Under the pieces are notes generated by a model. It saw only the letters and a list, made by a program, of their open reading frames with translations. It had not been told where the DNA came from and searched no databases. Below, piece by piece: positions 18,535 to 27,098 of a DNA stretch of 64,000 nucleotides (positions are counted from its first letter, which is position 1; every line of letters starts with the position of its first letter). The position numbers and the translations under genes were made by a program. This DNA comes from an uncultured Polaribacter sp. (GTDB lineage Bacteria > Bacteroidota > Bacteroidia > Flavobacteriales > Flavobacteriaceae), in assembly GCF_947497125.1 (NCBI RefSeq), contig NZ_CANMFI010000004.1, forward strand, positions 264,538 to 328,537, in the 5' to 3' direction.

Positions 18535-20420
18535 TGAAAAGAAGGTATTTACTCTATTTTTTTATTACCGCAATGGGGTTAATTTACATTGTTAGGCTTT
18601 TTCAATTGCAAGTAATTAAAGGCAGCAATTACGACCCCATACATAACTCTGCTGTAAAAATAGAATACGATTACCCAGAAAGAGGTTATGTGTACGACAG
18701 AAACAACAAACTACTTGTTGCGAATCAATTATCTTATGATGTAATGATTCAACCCAATCAAGTAAGGCCATTAGATACCCTAGAATTTTGCAACTTACTT
18801 AAAATTGATAAAGAAAATTTTCTTAAAAGGTTTCGAAGAGCAGAAAATTATGCAACCTACTTACCTTCTGTATTTTTAAAACAATTGGCAAAAGAAGACT
18901 TTGCATTCTTACAAGAAAAACTTCATAAATACGCTGGTTTTTTTATTCAAAAAAGAGTTATTAGAGAATATCCTGTAAGTGCTGCTGCAAATGTTTTAGG
19001 CTATATAAGTGAAGTAAATGAGGCACTTGCTAAAGAAAACAAGTATTATCAAGCAGGTGAATTGGTAGGAAAAGATGGTATCGAAAGACAATATGAAGAT
19101 TACTTAAGAGGTATTAAAGGAAAAAAATACCTTCAAAGAAACAACCTCAACAAGGTTACTGGCGCCTATCTAGATGGTAAATACGATACGTTACCAGAAA
19201 ACGGAAAAGATTTAACGTTAACATTAGATATCGAATTACAAGCGTATGCACAAACGTTAATGAATGGTAAAAGAGGCGGTATTGTTGCGTTAGAACCAGA
19301 AACCGGAGAAATACTAGCTTTAGTTACAGCACCTTCTTACGACCCAAATATGTTGGTAGGAAGAAAAAGATCTAAAAATTCTATTCTTCTGTTTAACGAT
19401 ACCATTAGCAAACCTTCTTACGATAGAGGCCTATTAGCTGCATACGCACCTGGATCTCCTTTTAAAATGATGAATGCTTTAATTGGTCTTGAGGAAAATG
19501 TAATTAACCATAAAACAACTTTTAGATGTTATAACGGTTATAGATATGGTAAAAAAGAGAGTGATTTTATGGGATGCCATTGTGGTGTATTTGGCAAGCC
19601 AATTAACCTAAAAACAGCCATTGCTAAGTCTTGTAACAGTTATTTTTCTAACACCTACAAAAGAATTGTAGAAAAAAACAACAATCCGTCAGAAGGGTTA
19701 GACTCTTGGCATCGTCATGTTAGTAGTTTTGGTTTAGGAGATTATCTTGGGTACGACTTACCTGCCGGAAGCCCAGGATTGATACCTGATGGTAAATATT
19801 ACGACAAAAGATACAAATATGCCTGGAATGGCTCTACAAATATTTCGAATGCAATCGGACAAGGAGAAATTTTAACAACTCCTATTCAATTGGCAAATTT
19901 TACAGCAGCAATTGCTAATAAAGGCTACTTTTTTACTCCTCATATCTTAAAAAAAGTAAACAAAAAACCAATACAAGACCCGAAATATACAATTGCAAAA
20001 AAAACAACTATCAATCAAAAACATTTTACCCCTGTTATAGAAGCAATGCATGAAGTTTTTAAAAGCGGAACAGGTAAATACAACCAAGTAAAAGGGATTG
20101 AAATTTGTGGAAAAACAGGGACTGCTGAAAATTTTACAAGAATTAACGGTACCAAAATACAGCTACCAGATCATTCAATTTTAGTAGCTTTTGCGCCTAA
20201 AAAAAATCCTAAAATAGCATTGGCTATTTTTGTTGAAAACGGAGGTTATGGTTCTACCATTGCAGCACCTGTAACTAGCTTAATTATCGAAAAATATTTA
20301 ACTGGACAAATATCAAAAGAAAATAAATATAGAGAAAAAAGAATGTTATCATTAAGTTTAACAGACATTTACGATAAACTTCACCAAAAACCAGAAGAAA
20401 TTGCGTCAGGAACGAAATAA
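18534..20420 (+). CDS. mrdA: Penicillin-binding protein 2 (elongasome transpeptidase)
   Basis: Inner-membrane class B PBP that cross-links peptidoglycan during elongation with RodA. 628 residues: membrane anchor 5-22, dimerisation/pedestal domain 50-230, transpeptidase domain 245-590. Active-site motifs: S308-P-F-K311, S366-C-N368 and K527-T-G529. The RGYVYDRN stretch (50-56) is the usual PBP dimer motif. The C-terminal 20 bp overlap the rodA start. Confidence 0.96.
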   Translation: MKRRYLLYFFITAMGLIYIVRLFQLQVIKGSNYDPIHNSAVKIEYDYPERGYVYDRNNKLLVANQLSYDVMIQPNQVRPLDTLEFCNLLKIDKENFLKRFRRAENYATYLPSVFLKQLAKEDFAFLQEKLHKYAGFFIQKRVIREYPVSAAANVLGYISEVNEALAKENKYYQAGELVGKDGIERQYEDYLRGIKGKKYLQRNNLNKVTGAYLDGKYDTLPENGKDLTLTLDIELQAYAQTLMNGKRGGIVALEPETGEILALVTAPSYDPNMLVGRKRSKNSILLFNDTISKPSYDRGLLAAYAPGSPFKMMNALIGLEENVINHKTTFRCYNGYRYGKKESDFMGCHCGVFGKPINLKTAIAKSCNSYFSNTYKRIVEKNNNPSEGLDSWHRHVSSFGLGDYLGYDLPAGSPGLIPDGKYYDKRYKYAWNGSTNISNAIGQGEILTTPIQLANFTAAIANKGYFFTPHILKKVNKKPIQDPKYTIAKKTTINQKHFTPVIEAMHEVFKSGTGKYNQVKGIEICGKTGTAENFTRINGTKIQLPDHSILVAFAPKKNPKIALAIFVENGGYGSTIAAPVTSLIIEKYLTGQISKENKYREKRMLSLSLTDIYDKLHQKPEEIASGTK

Positions 20421-21681
20421 CATCTTTGCAGAAATCGATTGGATTTTAGTTGGTCTTTTTATTGCTTTAGTTGGCTTTGGATGGATGAATATTTATGCGG
20501 CATCTAAAAATGAAGAAAACACACAAATACTAGATTTTACAACCAAGTATGGAAAACAAATTATCTGGATAGCACTTAGCTTACCAATGATTATAATTAT
20601 TCTGTTTTTTAACGCAAAGTTTTATGAACGCTTTTCTGGTATTTTCTATTTGCTGTCATTGCTCATACTAATTTTATTGTTTCCGCTGGGTAAAGAAATA
20701 AATGGTGCAAAATCTTGGTTTAATTTTGGTTTTATGGGACTACAACCCTCAGAATTTGCAAAAGCATTTACAGCATTGGCTGTTGCAAAACTATTAAGTG
20801 ACCGACAATATAATTTAGGCTTGGTTAAAAATCAAATTAAAGCTTTTATCATCATTTTTACCCCTGCATTTTTAATTATTATGCAACCAGATGCTGGTTC
20901 TGCAATAATTTATTTGTCGTTCTTCTTTGTTTTAAACAGAGAAGGATTAACGTTAAACTATATTTTATTCGGATTTATAACGCTACTTATTTTTATTTTA
21001 ATTATTCTTTTTGGGCACCTAACCATACTTACAACATTACTAAGCTTACTAACAATAGGTGTTGTATATGCAATTTACAAAGGCGGAAAAATATTTTTTA
21101 GATTTAACTGGTACAAGATTTTAGGGCTGTATGCTATCATTTTTCTTTTTACTTTAGGAACAGAGTATGTTTATAATGATATTTTTAAACAACACCAAAG
21201 AGATCGTTTTGAAGTGTTATTAGGCTTAAAAATAGACAAGTCTAATATTGGGTACAACTCGTATCAATCAGAATTAACCATTAGTTCCGGCGGAATAAGT
21301 GGTAAAGGTTTTTTACAGGGAGATTTAACTCAAGGAGATTTTGTACCAGAACAACATACCGATTATATTTTTAGTACCATCGGAGAAGAATGGGGTTTTT
21401 TAGGAAGCACACTTGTTATTATTCTTTTTCTTCTACTTCTGTACCGAATTATTTATCTAGCAGAAAGCCATACTAATAAATTCGGACGAATCTATGGTTA
21501 CGGTGTTGCATCCATATTATTTTTTCATATTGCGATAAATATAGGAATGGTAATCGGCTTAATGCCAACAATTGGTATTCCACTACCATTTTTTAGTTAT
21601 GGAGGCTCTTCTCTTTGGGGTTTTACTATTTTACTTTTTATCTTTATTCGTCTTGACGCTCATAAAGATTATGATTGGTAA
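20401..21681 (+). CDS. rodA: Rod shape-determining peptidoglycan glycosyltransferase RodA
   Basis: SEDS-family polymerase of the elongasome. 426 residues with about ten membrane segments. Signatures: NGAKSWFNFGFMGLQPSEFAK, MQPDAGSAIIY, and FVPEQHTDYIFSTIGEEWGF, and the terminal LMPTIGIPLPFFSYGGSS. The frame starts with TTG at 20401 (MRQERNNIF), overlapping mrdA by 20 bp; no better start is apparent before the first membrane segment. Last gene of the mre operon. Confidence 0.95.
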   Translation: MRQERNNIFAEIDWILVGLFIALVGFGWMNIYAASKNEENTQILDFTTKYGKQIIWIALSLPMIIIILFFNAKFYERFSGIFYLLSLLILILLFPLGKEINGAKSWFNFGFMGLQPSEFAKAFTALAVAKLLSDRQYNLGLVKNQIKAFIIIFTPAFLIIMQPDAGSAIIYLSFFFVLNREGLTLNYILFGFITLLIFILIILFGHLTILTTLLSLLTIGVVYAIYKGGKIFFRFNWYKILGLYAIIFLFTLGTEYVYNDIFKQHQRDRFEVLLGLKIDKSNIGYNSYQSELTISSGGISGKGFLQGDLTQGDFVPEQHTDYIFSTIGEEWGFLGSTLVIILFLLLLYRIIYLAESHTNKFGRIYGYGVASILFFHIAINIGMVIGLMPTIGIPLPFFSYGGSSLWGFTILLFIFIRLDAHKDYDW

Positions 21682-21703
21682 AATATTTTAACCAAATTAA
21701 AAA

Positions 21704-22777
21704 CTACTTACCTAATAACATTTTTTCTGTTGCTACGGTTCTAAAACCAATATGATCTGAGCTAGAACTTGGCTCCATGCCCATTTTTGCAGAAATTCTA
21801 AAACTTGCACAATAAGAGGCATGACATAAAAAAGAGCCACCTTTCATTACATATTCTAATTGATAAGGATTTGCTGGTGAAAATGATTTTTCTGCTCCAG
21901 TAGGGTTGTTTAAAACCTCATTAGGCGTTAACGAACTGTAATACTTAACATTAAAAAGATCAGAAGTAATTTCCCAAACATTACCTGCCAAATCATAAAT
22001 CCCAATATTATTTGCAGGGTATGATTTTATTGGAGAAATATATTCAAAACCATCTTCAGATACATTTACCGTAGGAAATTGACCTTGCCAAGTATTGGCA
22101 TTCGCATTTAATTTTTCGGGGTTATTACCCCAAGAAAAAATATTATTTGTTTGATTGCCTTGCGCAGCAGACTCCCACTCTGCCTCTGTAGGCAATCTTC
22201 TATTTGCCCATTTACAATATGCTAAAGCATCTGCAAAACTTACATGCACAACTGGGTAGTTGTCTTTGCCATCTATAGAACTACCGGGGCCTTCTGGCTG
22301 TCTCCAATTGGCACCAATTTTCCATGTCCACCATTGTTGATAGTTATCCATAGAAACTATTTTACCGGCATTTTTATTAAAAATTAAACTTCCAGGTTGC
22401 AAAATAGAATCTGCAGGTTTCGGGGTATTGGCTGGTAAATCTTTTTTAATCTCATCCCAGTCTATCGGCTTTTCTGCTGTTGTTACATAATTTGTAGCAG
22501 CTACAAAAGCTTTAAATTTTTTGTTAGTCACTTCTGTTGCATCTATGTAAAAACCATCAACATATACTTCATGTGCTGGTTTTTCTCGCATCATCGCATA
22601 AGAATCGCTTTGTTTAGCGCCCATTAAAAAAGTTTTAGAAGGTACCCAAACCATTCCTTTTGGAGTCTGGACAGATGAATTAATTTCTGATTGTATATTT
22701 TTATTTTTTTTACTATCTGTACAAGAAAGCAATAAAAATAGGCCTAAATACGCTAGGTTTCTATAAGTAAATATCAT
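21704..22777 (-). CDS. Exported formylglycine-generating enzyme (sulfatase-modifying factor) lipoprotein
   Basis: A 357-residue FGE/SUMF1-domain protein with a lipoprotein signal (LLLSC, C19), so it acts on the periplasmic side. The SUMF fold spans 38-350 (GMVWVPSKTFLMGA, YPVVHVSFADALAYCKWANRRLPTEAEWE, IYDLAGNVWEI). Near the end GGSFLCHASYCASFR keeps the two catalytic cysteines C318 and C323 in the C-H-x-S-Y-C pattern of true FGEs. It should therefore oxidise a sulfatase cysteine to formylglycine, unlike the gliding proteins GldJ/GldK which share the fold. The only sulfatase trace in the window is a relic at 2.4-2.8 kb, so its clients lie elsewhere. It is divergent from the TetR-led photolyase operon. 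Confidence 0.88.
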   Translation of the reverse strand: MIFTYRNLAYLGLFLLLSCTDSKKNKNIQSEINSSVQTPKGMVWVPSKTFLMGAKQSDSYAMMREKPAHEVYVDGFYIDATEVTNKKFKAFVAATNYVTTAEKPIDWDEIKKDLPANTPKPADSILQPGSLIFNKNAGKIVSMDNYQQWWTWKIGANWRQPEGPGSSIDGKDNYPVVHVSFADALAYCKWANRRLPTEAEWESAAQGNQTNNIFSWGNNPEKLNANANTWQGQFPTVNVSEDGFEYISPIKSYPANNIGIYDLAGNVWEITSDLFNVKYYSSLTPNEVLNNPTGAEKSFSPANPYQLEYVMKGGSFLCHASYCASFRISAKMGMEPSSSSDHIGFRTVATEKMLLGK

Positions 22778-22820
22778 GATGTCTTTTTATCAAAACAAAT
22801 ATAAATATTCTTTTTTTTGT

Positions 22821-22835
22821 TTGTGATGATCACAA
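22821..22835. promoter_or_regulatory. Perfect 15-bp palindrome between divergent genes
   Basis: TTGTGAT-G-ATCACAA, 7-bp arms around one central base, lies between the FGE gene (minus) and the TetR gene (plus). Candidate operator, perhaps for the TetR protein encoded 85 bp away. CRP sites have a 6-bp gap, so this is not a standard CRP site. Confidence 0.5.
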
Positions 22836-22858
22836 CATAAACATTAACAAAATATTAT

Positions 22859-22888
22859 TGTTTAACAAATAACCAAATAACCTAAACA
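22859..22888 (+). promoter_or_regulatory. Candidate operator of photolyase operon 1
   Basis: Left arm TGTTTAAC (22859-22866), 14-nt gap, right arm CCTAAACA (22881-22888; six of eight bases complementary). It ends exactly 5 bp before the -7 box. The same layout, with a better palindrome, lies at 31420-31449 before operon 2. Confidence 0.55.
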
Positions 22889-22893
22889 TTTTG

Positions 22894-22901
22894 TATCTTT
22901 G
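22894..22901 (+). promoter_or_regulatory. -7 promoter box of photolyase operon 1
   Basis: TATCTTTG matches TAnnTTTG, 18 bp before the TetR start codon; expected leader is only about 12 nt. Confidence 0.7.
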
Positions 22902-22919
22902 TATTAAAATTCTAATCAT

Positions 22920-23576
22920 ATGGCTCGCAAAAAAAACATTACTAAAGACAATTTGATTTCATGGTATATGGAATTTGTTTTAGAAAACAATCATCAACCG
23001 AAAACAATATTCAGTTTTGCAAAAGAAAACAACTTCGACGAAGCAGAGTTTTATAAATTTTATGGCTCTTTTGAAGCAATAGAAGCATCTATCTTTTCAG
23101 AGTTTTTTAATCATACACTTCACATATTAGAAAAAAGTGAAGACTACGCAGACTATGACTCTAGAAATAAATTATTAAGTTTCTACTTTACATTTTTCGA
23201 AATTTTAACTGCAAACAGAAGCTATGTTGTTTATGCTCTAGAAAAAGCCAAAAAAGATATTAAGAAGCTTAAAACATTACAGTCTTTAAAAACAGTATTT
23301 ACAAAGTATATAGAAGCTTTAAATATTGAAAGAATTGAGTTAAAGCAAGAAACTTTAGAAAAGATACAAAACACCTCTATCAAAGAGACTTCTTGGGTTC
23401 ATTTAATGATAACACTTAAATTTTGGTTAGACGACACCTCTTCTTCTTTTGAGAAAACAGACATTTTTATAGAAAAATCAATCAATGCACGTTTTGATCT
23501 TATGGATATAAAACCATTGAAAAGCATTATTGATTTTGGTAAATTTATTTTAAAAGAGAAAGTAAATTTTAATTAA
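22920..23576 (+). CDS. TetR-family transcriptional regulator
   Basis: A 218-residue all-helical protein. Residues 1-50 form a degenerate TetR-type helix-turn-helix (NLISWYMEFVLENNHQPKTIFSFAKENNFDEAEFYKFYGSF written as helix-turn-helix with an F-x-x-x-Y-G end). The remainder matches the TetR C-terminal ligand domain found beside ABC1-kinase genes in Bacteroidetes. It heads an eight-gene operon running to 31401 and probably controls it in response to an unknown ligand; the palindromes at 22821-22835 and 22859-22888 are candidate sites. Confidence 0.78.
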   Translation: MARKKNITKDNLISWYMEFVLENNHQPKTIFSFAKENNFDEAEFYKFYGSFEAIEASIFSEFFNHTLHILEKSEDYADYDSRNKLLSFYFTFFEILTANRSYVVYALEKAKKDIKKLKTLQSLKTVFTKYIEALNIERIELKQETLEKIQNTSIKETSWVHLMITLKFWLDDTSSSFEKTDIFIEKSINARFDLMDIKPLKSIIDFGKFILKEKVNFN

Positions 23577-23599
23577 AATAAATTTTACAACAAAACAGC

Positions 23600-24904
23600 A
23601 TGAAAACGATAGACTCTATACCTACATCAAAAATACAACGCGCCTCTAAACTAGTTTCTACTGGTGCTAAAATTGGGGTAAATTACCTAAAATATTATGG
23701 TGATAAAATTACCAAAACAGAAGATGAAGCAAAAGCCAGGTTAAATGAAAATAATGCCGAAGACATTTACGATGGTTTAAAGCAATTAAAAGGAAGCGCA
23801 CTTAAAGTTGCTCAAATGCTAAGTATGGAAAAAAGTATTTTACCTGCTGCATATGTAGAAAAATTTTCGCTTTCACAATTCTCGGTTCCACCACTTTCTC
23901 CGGCATTGGTCTCTAAAACTTTTAAAAATTATTTTGGAAAAAATCCAAATGAAATTTATGACAAGTTTGATTTAGTTTCTGTAAATGCTGCAAGTATAGG
24001 TCAAGTTCACAAAGCCGAAAAAAATGGAAAAAAACTAGCTGTTAAAATACAGTACCCAGGTGTTGCACAAAGTATTGCTTCAGATCTATCATTGGTAAAG
24101 CCAATTGCTGTTAAAATGTTTAATATTAGAGGCAAAGATTCTGATAAATACTTTAAAGAAGTAGAAAACAAATTAGTAGAAGAAACCAATTATGTGCTAG
24201 AAGTTGAACAAAGCAAAGCAATTGTTGCAGCTTGTAAACACATCCCGAATTTAAACTTTCCGAATTATTATCCTGAATTGTCTTCTGATAGAATTATAAC
24301 TATGGATTGGATGCAGGGTGTGCATCTTTCTGAATTTAGTACAGACAATCAAGAGGTATCAAATAAATTAGGGCAAGCACTTTGGGATTTTTACATGTTT
24401 CAGATTCACAATCTAAAAAAGGTACATGCGGATCCACATCCTGGAAATTTTTTAATTTCTCCTGAAAACGAATTAATCGTCATCGATTTTGGTTGTATGA
24501 AAACAATTCCTATGGATTTTTATGTTCCGTATTTTGAATTGGCAAAACCAGAAAACATAGAAAATCCAGTGTATTTTGAGGAAAAATTATTTGAACTAGA
24601 AATTTTAAGAAAAGACGATTCTAAAGAAGAATTAGATTTTTTTAGAGCTATGTTTCACGAAATGCTGAGTTTGTTTACACAACCATTTCATCAAGAAGTT
24701 TTCGATTTTTCTGACGAAGTTTTCTTCGGAAAAATATCAGACCTTGGTCAAAAATATGCCAAAAGCACAGAGTTAAAAAACATGAATGGCAATAGAGGCT
24801 CTAAGCATTTTATTTACATTAACAGAACCTTTTTTGGCTTGTATAACTTAATGCATGATCTAAAGGCAAAAGATGTAAAAATCAACAATTTTAAATCTCT
24901 ATAA
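23600..24904 (+). CDS. ABC1/UbiB-family atypical kinase
   Basis: A 434-residue ADCK/UbiB-type protein kinase-like ATPase. The N-terminal helical extension carries KGSALKVAQMLSMEKSILP. In the family this is the KxGQ motif; here it reads K69-V-A-Q72, with alanine in place of the inhibitory glycine. Kinase-core motifs follow: AASIGQVHKAE (A-rich loop), AVKIQYPG (lysine), HADPHPGNFLI (catalytic loop) and VIDFGCMK (DFG). Relatives support quinone biosynthesis or lipid homeostasis. It is in an operon with TetR and flavin reductase, 23 bp and 1 bp away. Target unknown. Confidence 0.88.
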   Translation: MKTIDSIPTSKIQRASKLVSTGAKIGVNYLKYYGDKITKTEDEAKARLNENNAEDIYDGLKQLKGSALKVAQMLSMEKSILPAAYVEKFSLSQFSVPPLSPALVSKTFKNYFGKNPNEIYDKFDLVSVNAASIGQVHKAEKNGKKLAVKIQYPGVAQSIASDLSLVKPIAVKMFNIRGKDSDKYFKEVENKLVEETNYVLEVEQSKAIVAACKHIPNLNFPNYYPELSSDRIITMDWMQGVHLSEFSTDNQEVSNKLGQALWDFYMFQIHNLKKVHADPHPGNFLISPENELIVIDFGCMKTIPMDFYVPYFELAKPENIENPVYFEEKLFELEILRKDDSKEELDFFRAMFHEMLSLFTQPFHQEVFDFSDEVFFGKISDLGQKYAKSTELKNMNGNRGSKHFIYINRTFFGLYNLMHDLKAKDVKINNFKSL

Positions 24905-25524
24905 TGGCATTTTTCAACAGAAAAGATATAGACAGTTTAGACAAAATCTATAAAATTAATTTAATTAATAGCTGCTCTGGTTTTAAATCTGCCAATTTAT
25001 TAGGCTCTATTTCAACAGAAAAAATTACAAACGTTGCCGTTTTTAGTTCTGTCATACATTTAGGCTCTAATCCGCCAACATTAGGTTTTATACTTCGCCC
25101 TACAACAGTACCAAGAAATACCCATAAAAACATAAAAGATACCGGAGTTTTTACCATCAATCATATTTGGGAAAGCATTATTGAAGACGCACACCATACC
25201 TCTGCGAAATACCCAGATGCTGTTTCTGAGTTTGATATGACTGGTTTAGAAGAAGAATACAAAGGCAATTTTAAAGCCCCTTTTGTAAAAAATGCTCCAG
25301 TACAAATGAGCATGAAATTTATAGAAGAAATATATGTACCCTCTAACGATGTAATGCTAATTGTAGCTCAAATTGAAGAATTATATGTAGAGGATGCGTT
25401 GCTTAAAAAGGATGGTTTAATTAATTTATCTGAAGGAAATGTAGCTACAATAAATGGTTTAGACACCTACGCAATTCCTAAATTTAAACAACAATTGTCT
25501 TACCAAAGACCAAAAAAAGTGTAA
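24904..25524 (+). CDS. Flavin reductase family protein (FMN-binding split barrel)
   Basis: A 206-residue FMN-binding split-barrel protein. Motifs near 45-90 (TNVAVFSSVIHLGSNPPTLGFILRP, then TGVFTINHI) are typical of the flavin reductase-like family that binds FMN and may pass reducing power to partners. Its ATG shares a base with the stop of the ABC1 kinase gene. Among four FAD-dependent photolyase genes it could supply or reduce flavin, but this is inference. Confidence 0.85.
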   Translation: MAFFNRKDIDSLDKIYKINLINSCSGFKSANLLGSISTEKITNVAVFSSVIHLGSNPPTLGFILRPTTVPRNTHKNIKDTGVFTINHIWESIIEDAHHTSAKYPDAVSEFDMTGLEEEYKGNFKAPFVKNAPVQMSMKFIEEIYVPSNDVMLIVAQIEELYVEDALLKKDGLINLSEGNVATINGLDTYAIPKFKQQLSYQRPKKV

Positions 25525-25532
25525 CAATTACA

Positions 25533-26954
25533 ATGAAAATTTTAGTAACAGGTGCAACAGGTTATATTGGCAAAAGATTAATACCCTTGTTACTAAATGA
25601 TGGGCACAAAGTAATTTGTGCCGTTAGAGATAAACAAAGAGCACAACTGTATTTTAAAGATCGTAAAAACATCACTATTTTAGAGGTAGATTTTTTAAAT
25701 GCACAGAGCTTAACACAACTTCCAAAAGATATAGAAATTGCTTATTATTTGATACATTCTATGTCTAACTCTGTAAAAGAGTTTCATGTTTTAGAAGAAA
25801 AATGTGCTTTCAACTTTAAAAGATTTGCAAAAACCACATCTCTTAAACAAGTTATCTATTTAAGTGGTATTACCAACGACACTAAACTATCTAAACATTT
25901 ACTTTCAAGAAAAAATGTAGAAAACACATTGTCTTCTAAAAAATATGCATTAACCACTTTTAAGGCAGGTATTATAGTGGGTTCTGGTAGTTCTTCTTTT
26001 GAAATTATTAGAGATATCGTAGAAAAACTTCCTTTTATGATTGCTCCTAAATGGTTAAATACTAAAACTCAACCGCTGGGTATTAGAGATGTATTGTCTT
26101 TTTTACACAAAGCAATCGGAAAAGAAGAATTGTACAACACCTCTTATGATGTTTTTGGCCCTGAAGTTCTTACCTACAAAGAAATGCTGTATCAATTTGC
26201 AGCTGTTAGAAAATTAAAAAGATATATTCTAACTGTTCCTGTAATGACTCCCAAATTATCTTCTTACTGGCTATATTTTGTAACCTCAACATCCTACAAG
26301 TTAGCGAGTTCTTTGGTAAATTCTATGGGCGTAGAAGTAATTGGTAAAAAAAGTAACATCAACCAAATATTAGAGGTAACACCAATGTCTTACAAAGAGG
26401 CCGTAGAATTTGCTTTTGTAAAAATTAAACAAAATAGTATTATTTCTAGCTGGAAAGACTCTTACATAAGCAGCGGCAAATTAAAAAACTATGTGCACGA
26501 ATTTATAAATGTACCCAAGCATGGTTGTTTTAAAGATTTTAAACAAAGAACTATAAAAGACAAAGAAAAATCTTTGGATAAAATATGGGCAATTGGCGGA
26601 GAAACAGGTTGGTATTATGGCACTTTTCTTTGGAAAATTAGAGGGTTTATAGATCAGTTTTTTGGTGGTGCTGGTTTAAGACGTGGCAGAAGACACCCTA
26701 ACGAATTAAATGCTGGTGACGCGTTAGATTTTTGGCGTGTTATTTATGCTGATAAAACAAAAGGAAAGCTACTACTCTATGCTGAAATGATTTTGCCTGG
26801 AGAAGCATGGTTAGAATTTAAGATTGAAGACAACAAGTTAAAACAAACAGCAACATTTAGACCACATGGTGTTGCTGGTAGATTGTATTGGTATAGTGTA
26901 ATGCCGTTTCATTGGTTTGTTTTTAATGGAATGATTAGAAACCTAAATAAATAA
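25533..26954 (+). CDS. NAD(P)-binding SDR / DUF2867 protein
   Basis: A 473-residue two-domain protein. The N-terminal Rossmann domain begins with the nucleotide loop TGATGYIGKRL (6-16) and belongs to the atypical NmrA-like SDRs (EIAYYLIHSMS near 70). The C-terminal ~150 residues are DUF2867-like: GETGWYYGTFLWKIRG, then GGAGLRRGRRHP, GDALDFWRV and MPFHWFVFNGMI. Such proteins recur beside photolyase genes in marine bacteria; activity unknown. It lies 8 bp after flavin reductase and directly before the DUF2256 gene. Confidence 0.85.
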   Translation: MKILVTGATGYIGKRLIPLLLNDGHKVICAVRDKQRAQLYFKDRKNITILEVDFLNAQSLTQLPKDIEIAYYLIHSMSNSVKEFHVLEEKCAFNFKRFAKTTSLKQVIYLSGITNDTKLSKHLLSRKNVENTLSSKKYALTTFKAGIIVGSGSSSFEIIRDIVEKLPFMIAPKWLNTKTQPLGIRDVLSFLHKAIGKEELYNTSYDVFGPEVLTYKEMLYQFAAVRKLKRYILTVPVMTPKLSSYWLYFVTSTSYKLASSLVNSMGVEVIGKKSNINQILEVTPMSYKEAVEFAFVKIKQNSIISSWKDSYISSGKLKNYVHEFINVPKHGCFKDFKQRTIKDKEKSLDKIWAIGGETGWYYGTFLWKIRGFIDQFFGGAGLRRGRRHPNELNAGDALDFWRVIYADKTKGKLLLYAEMILPGEAWLEFKIEDNKLKQTATFRPHGVAGRLYWYSVMPFHWFVFNGMIRNLNK

Positions 26955-26957
26955 TTT

Positions 26958-27098
26958 TTGAAAAAACAACACCTTCCAGAAAAAACATGCATTGTTTGCA
27001 ATCGACCATTTACTTGGCGAAAAAAATGGGAGAAAAACTGGGAAAACGTTAAATATTGTAGTAAAAAATGCAGCAGCAACAAGGACAAAATGGCTTAG
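26958..27098 (+). CDS. DUF2256 small zinc-ribbon-like protein
   Basis: A 46-residue protein starting at TTG 26958 ([20 protein letters not shown]) and ending [12 protein letters not shown]. It has two cysteine pairs, CIVC (11-14) and CSKKC (34-38), around a W-rich stretch ([14 protein letters not shown]), as in DUF2256. It starts 3 bp after the previous stop and overlaps the DASH cryptochrome start by 31 bp in another frame. Function unknown; DUF2256 genes are regularly found beside photolyases. The non-ATG start is required because no ATG is available. Confidence 0.8.
   Translation: MKKQHLPEKTCIVCNRPFTWRKKWEKNWENVKYCSKKCSSNKDKMA

Noticed and set aside
21704..22777. Calling the SUMF-domain lipoprotein a gliding protein (GldK/GldJ)
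   Set aside because: It keeps both catalytic cysteines in C-H-A-S-Y-C, which gliding homologues lack, and it is not beside gldL/gldM.
22821..22835. CRP/FNR binding site
   Set aside because: The TGTGA and TCACA halves are only 3 bp apart instead of 6, and an FNR site needs TTGAT-N4-ATCAA.
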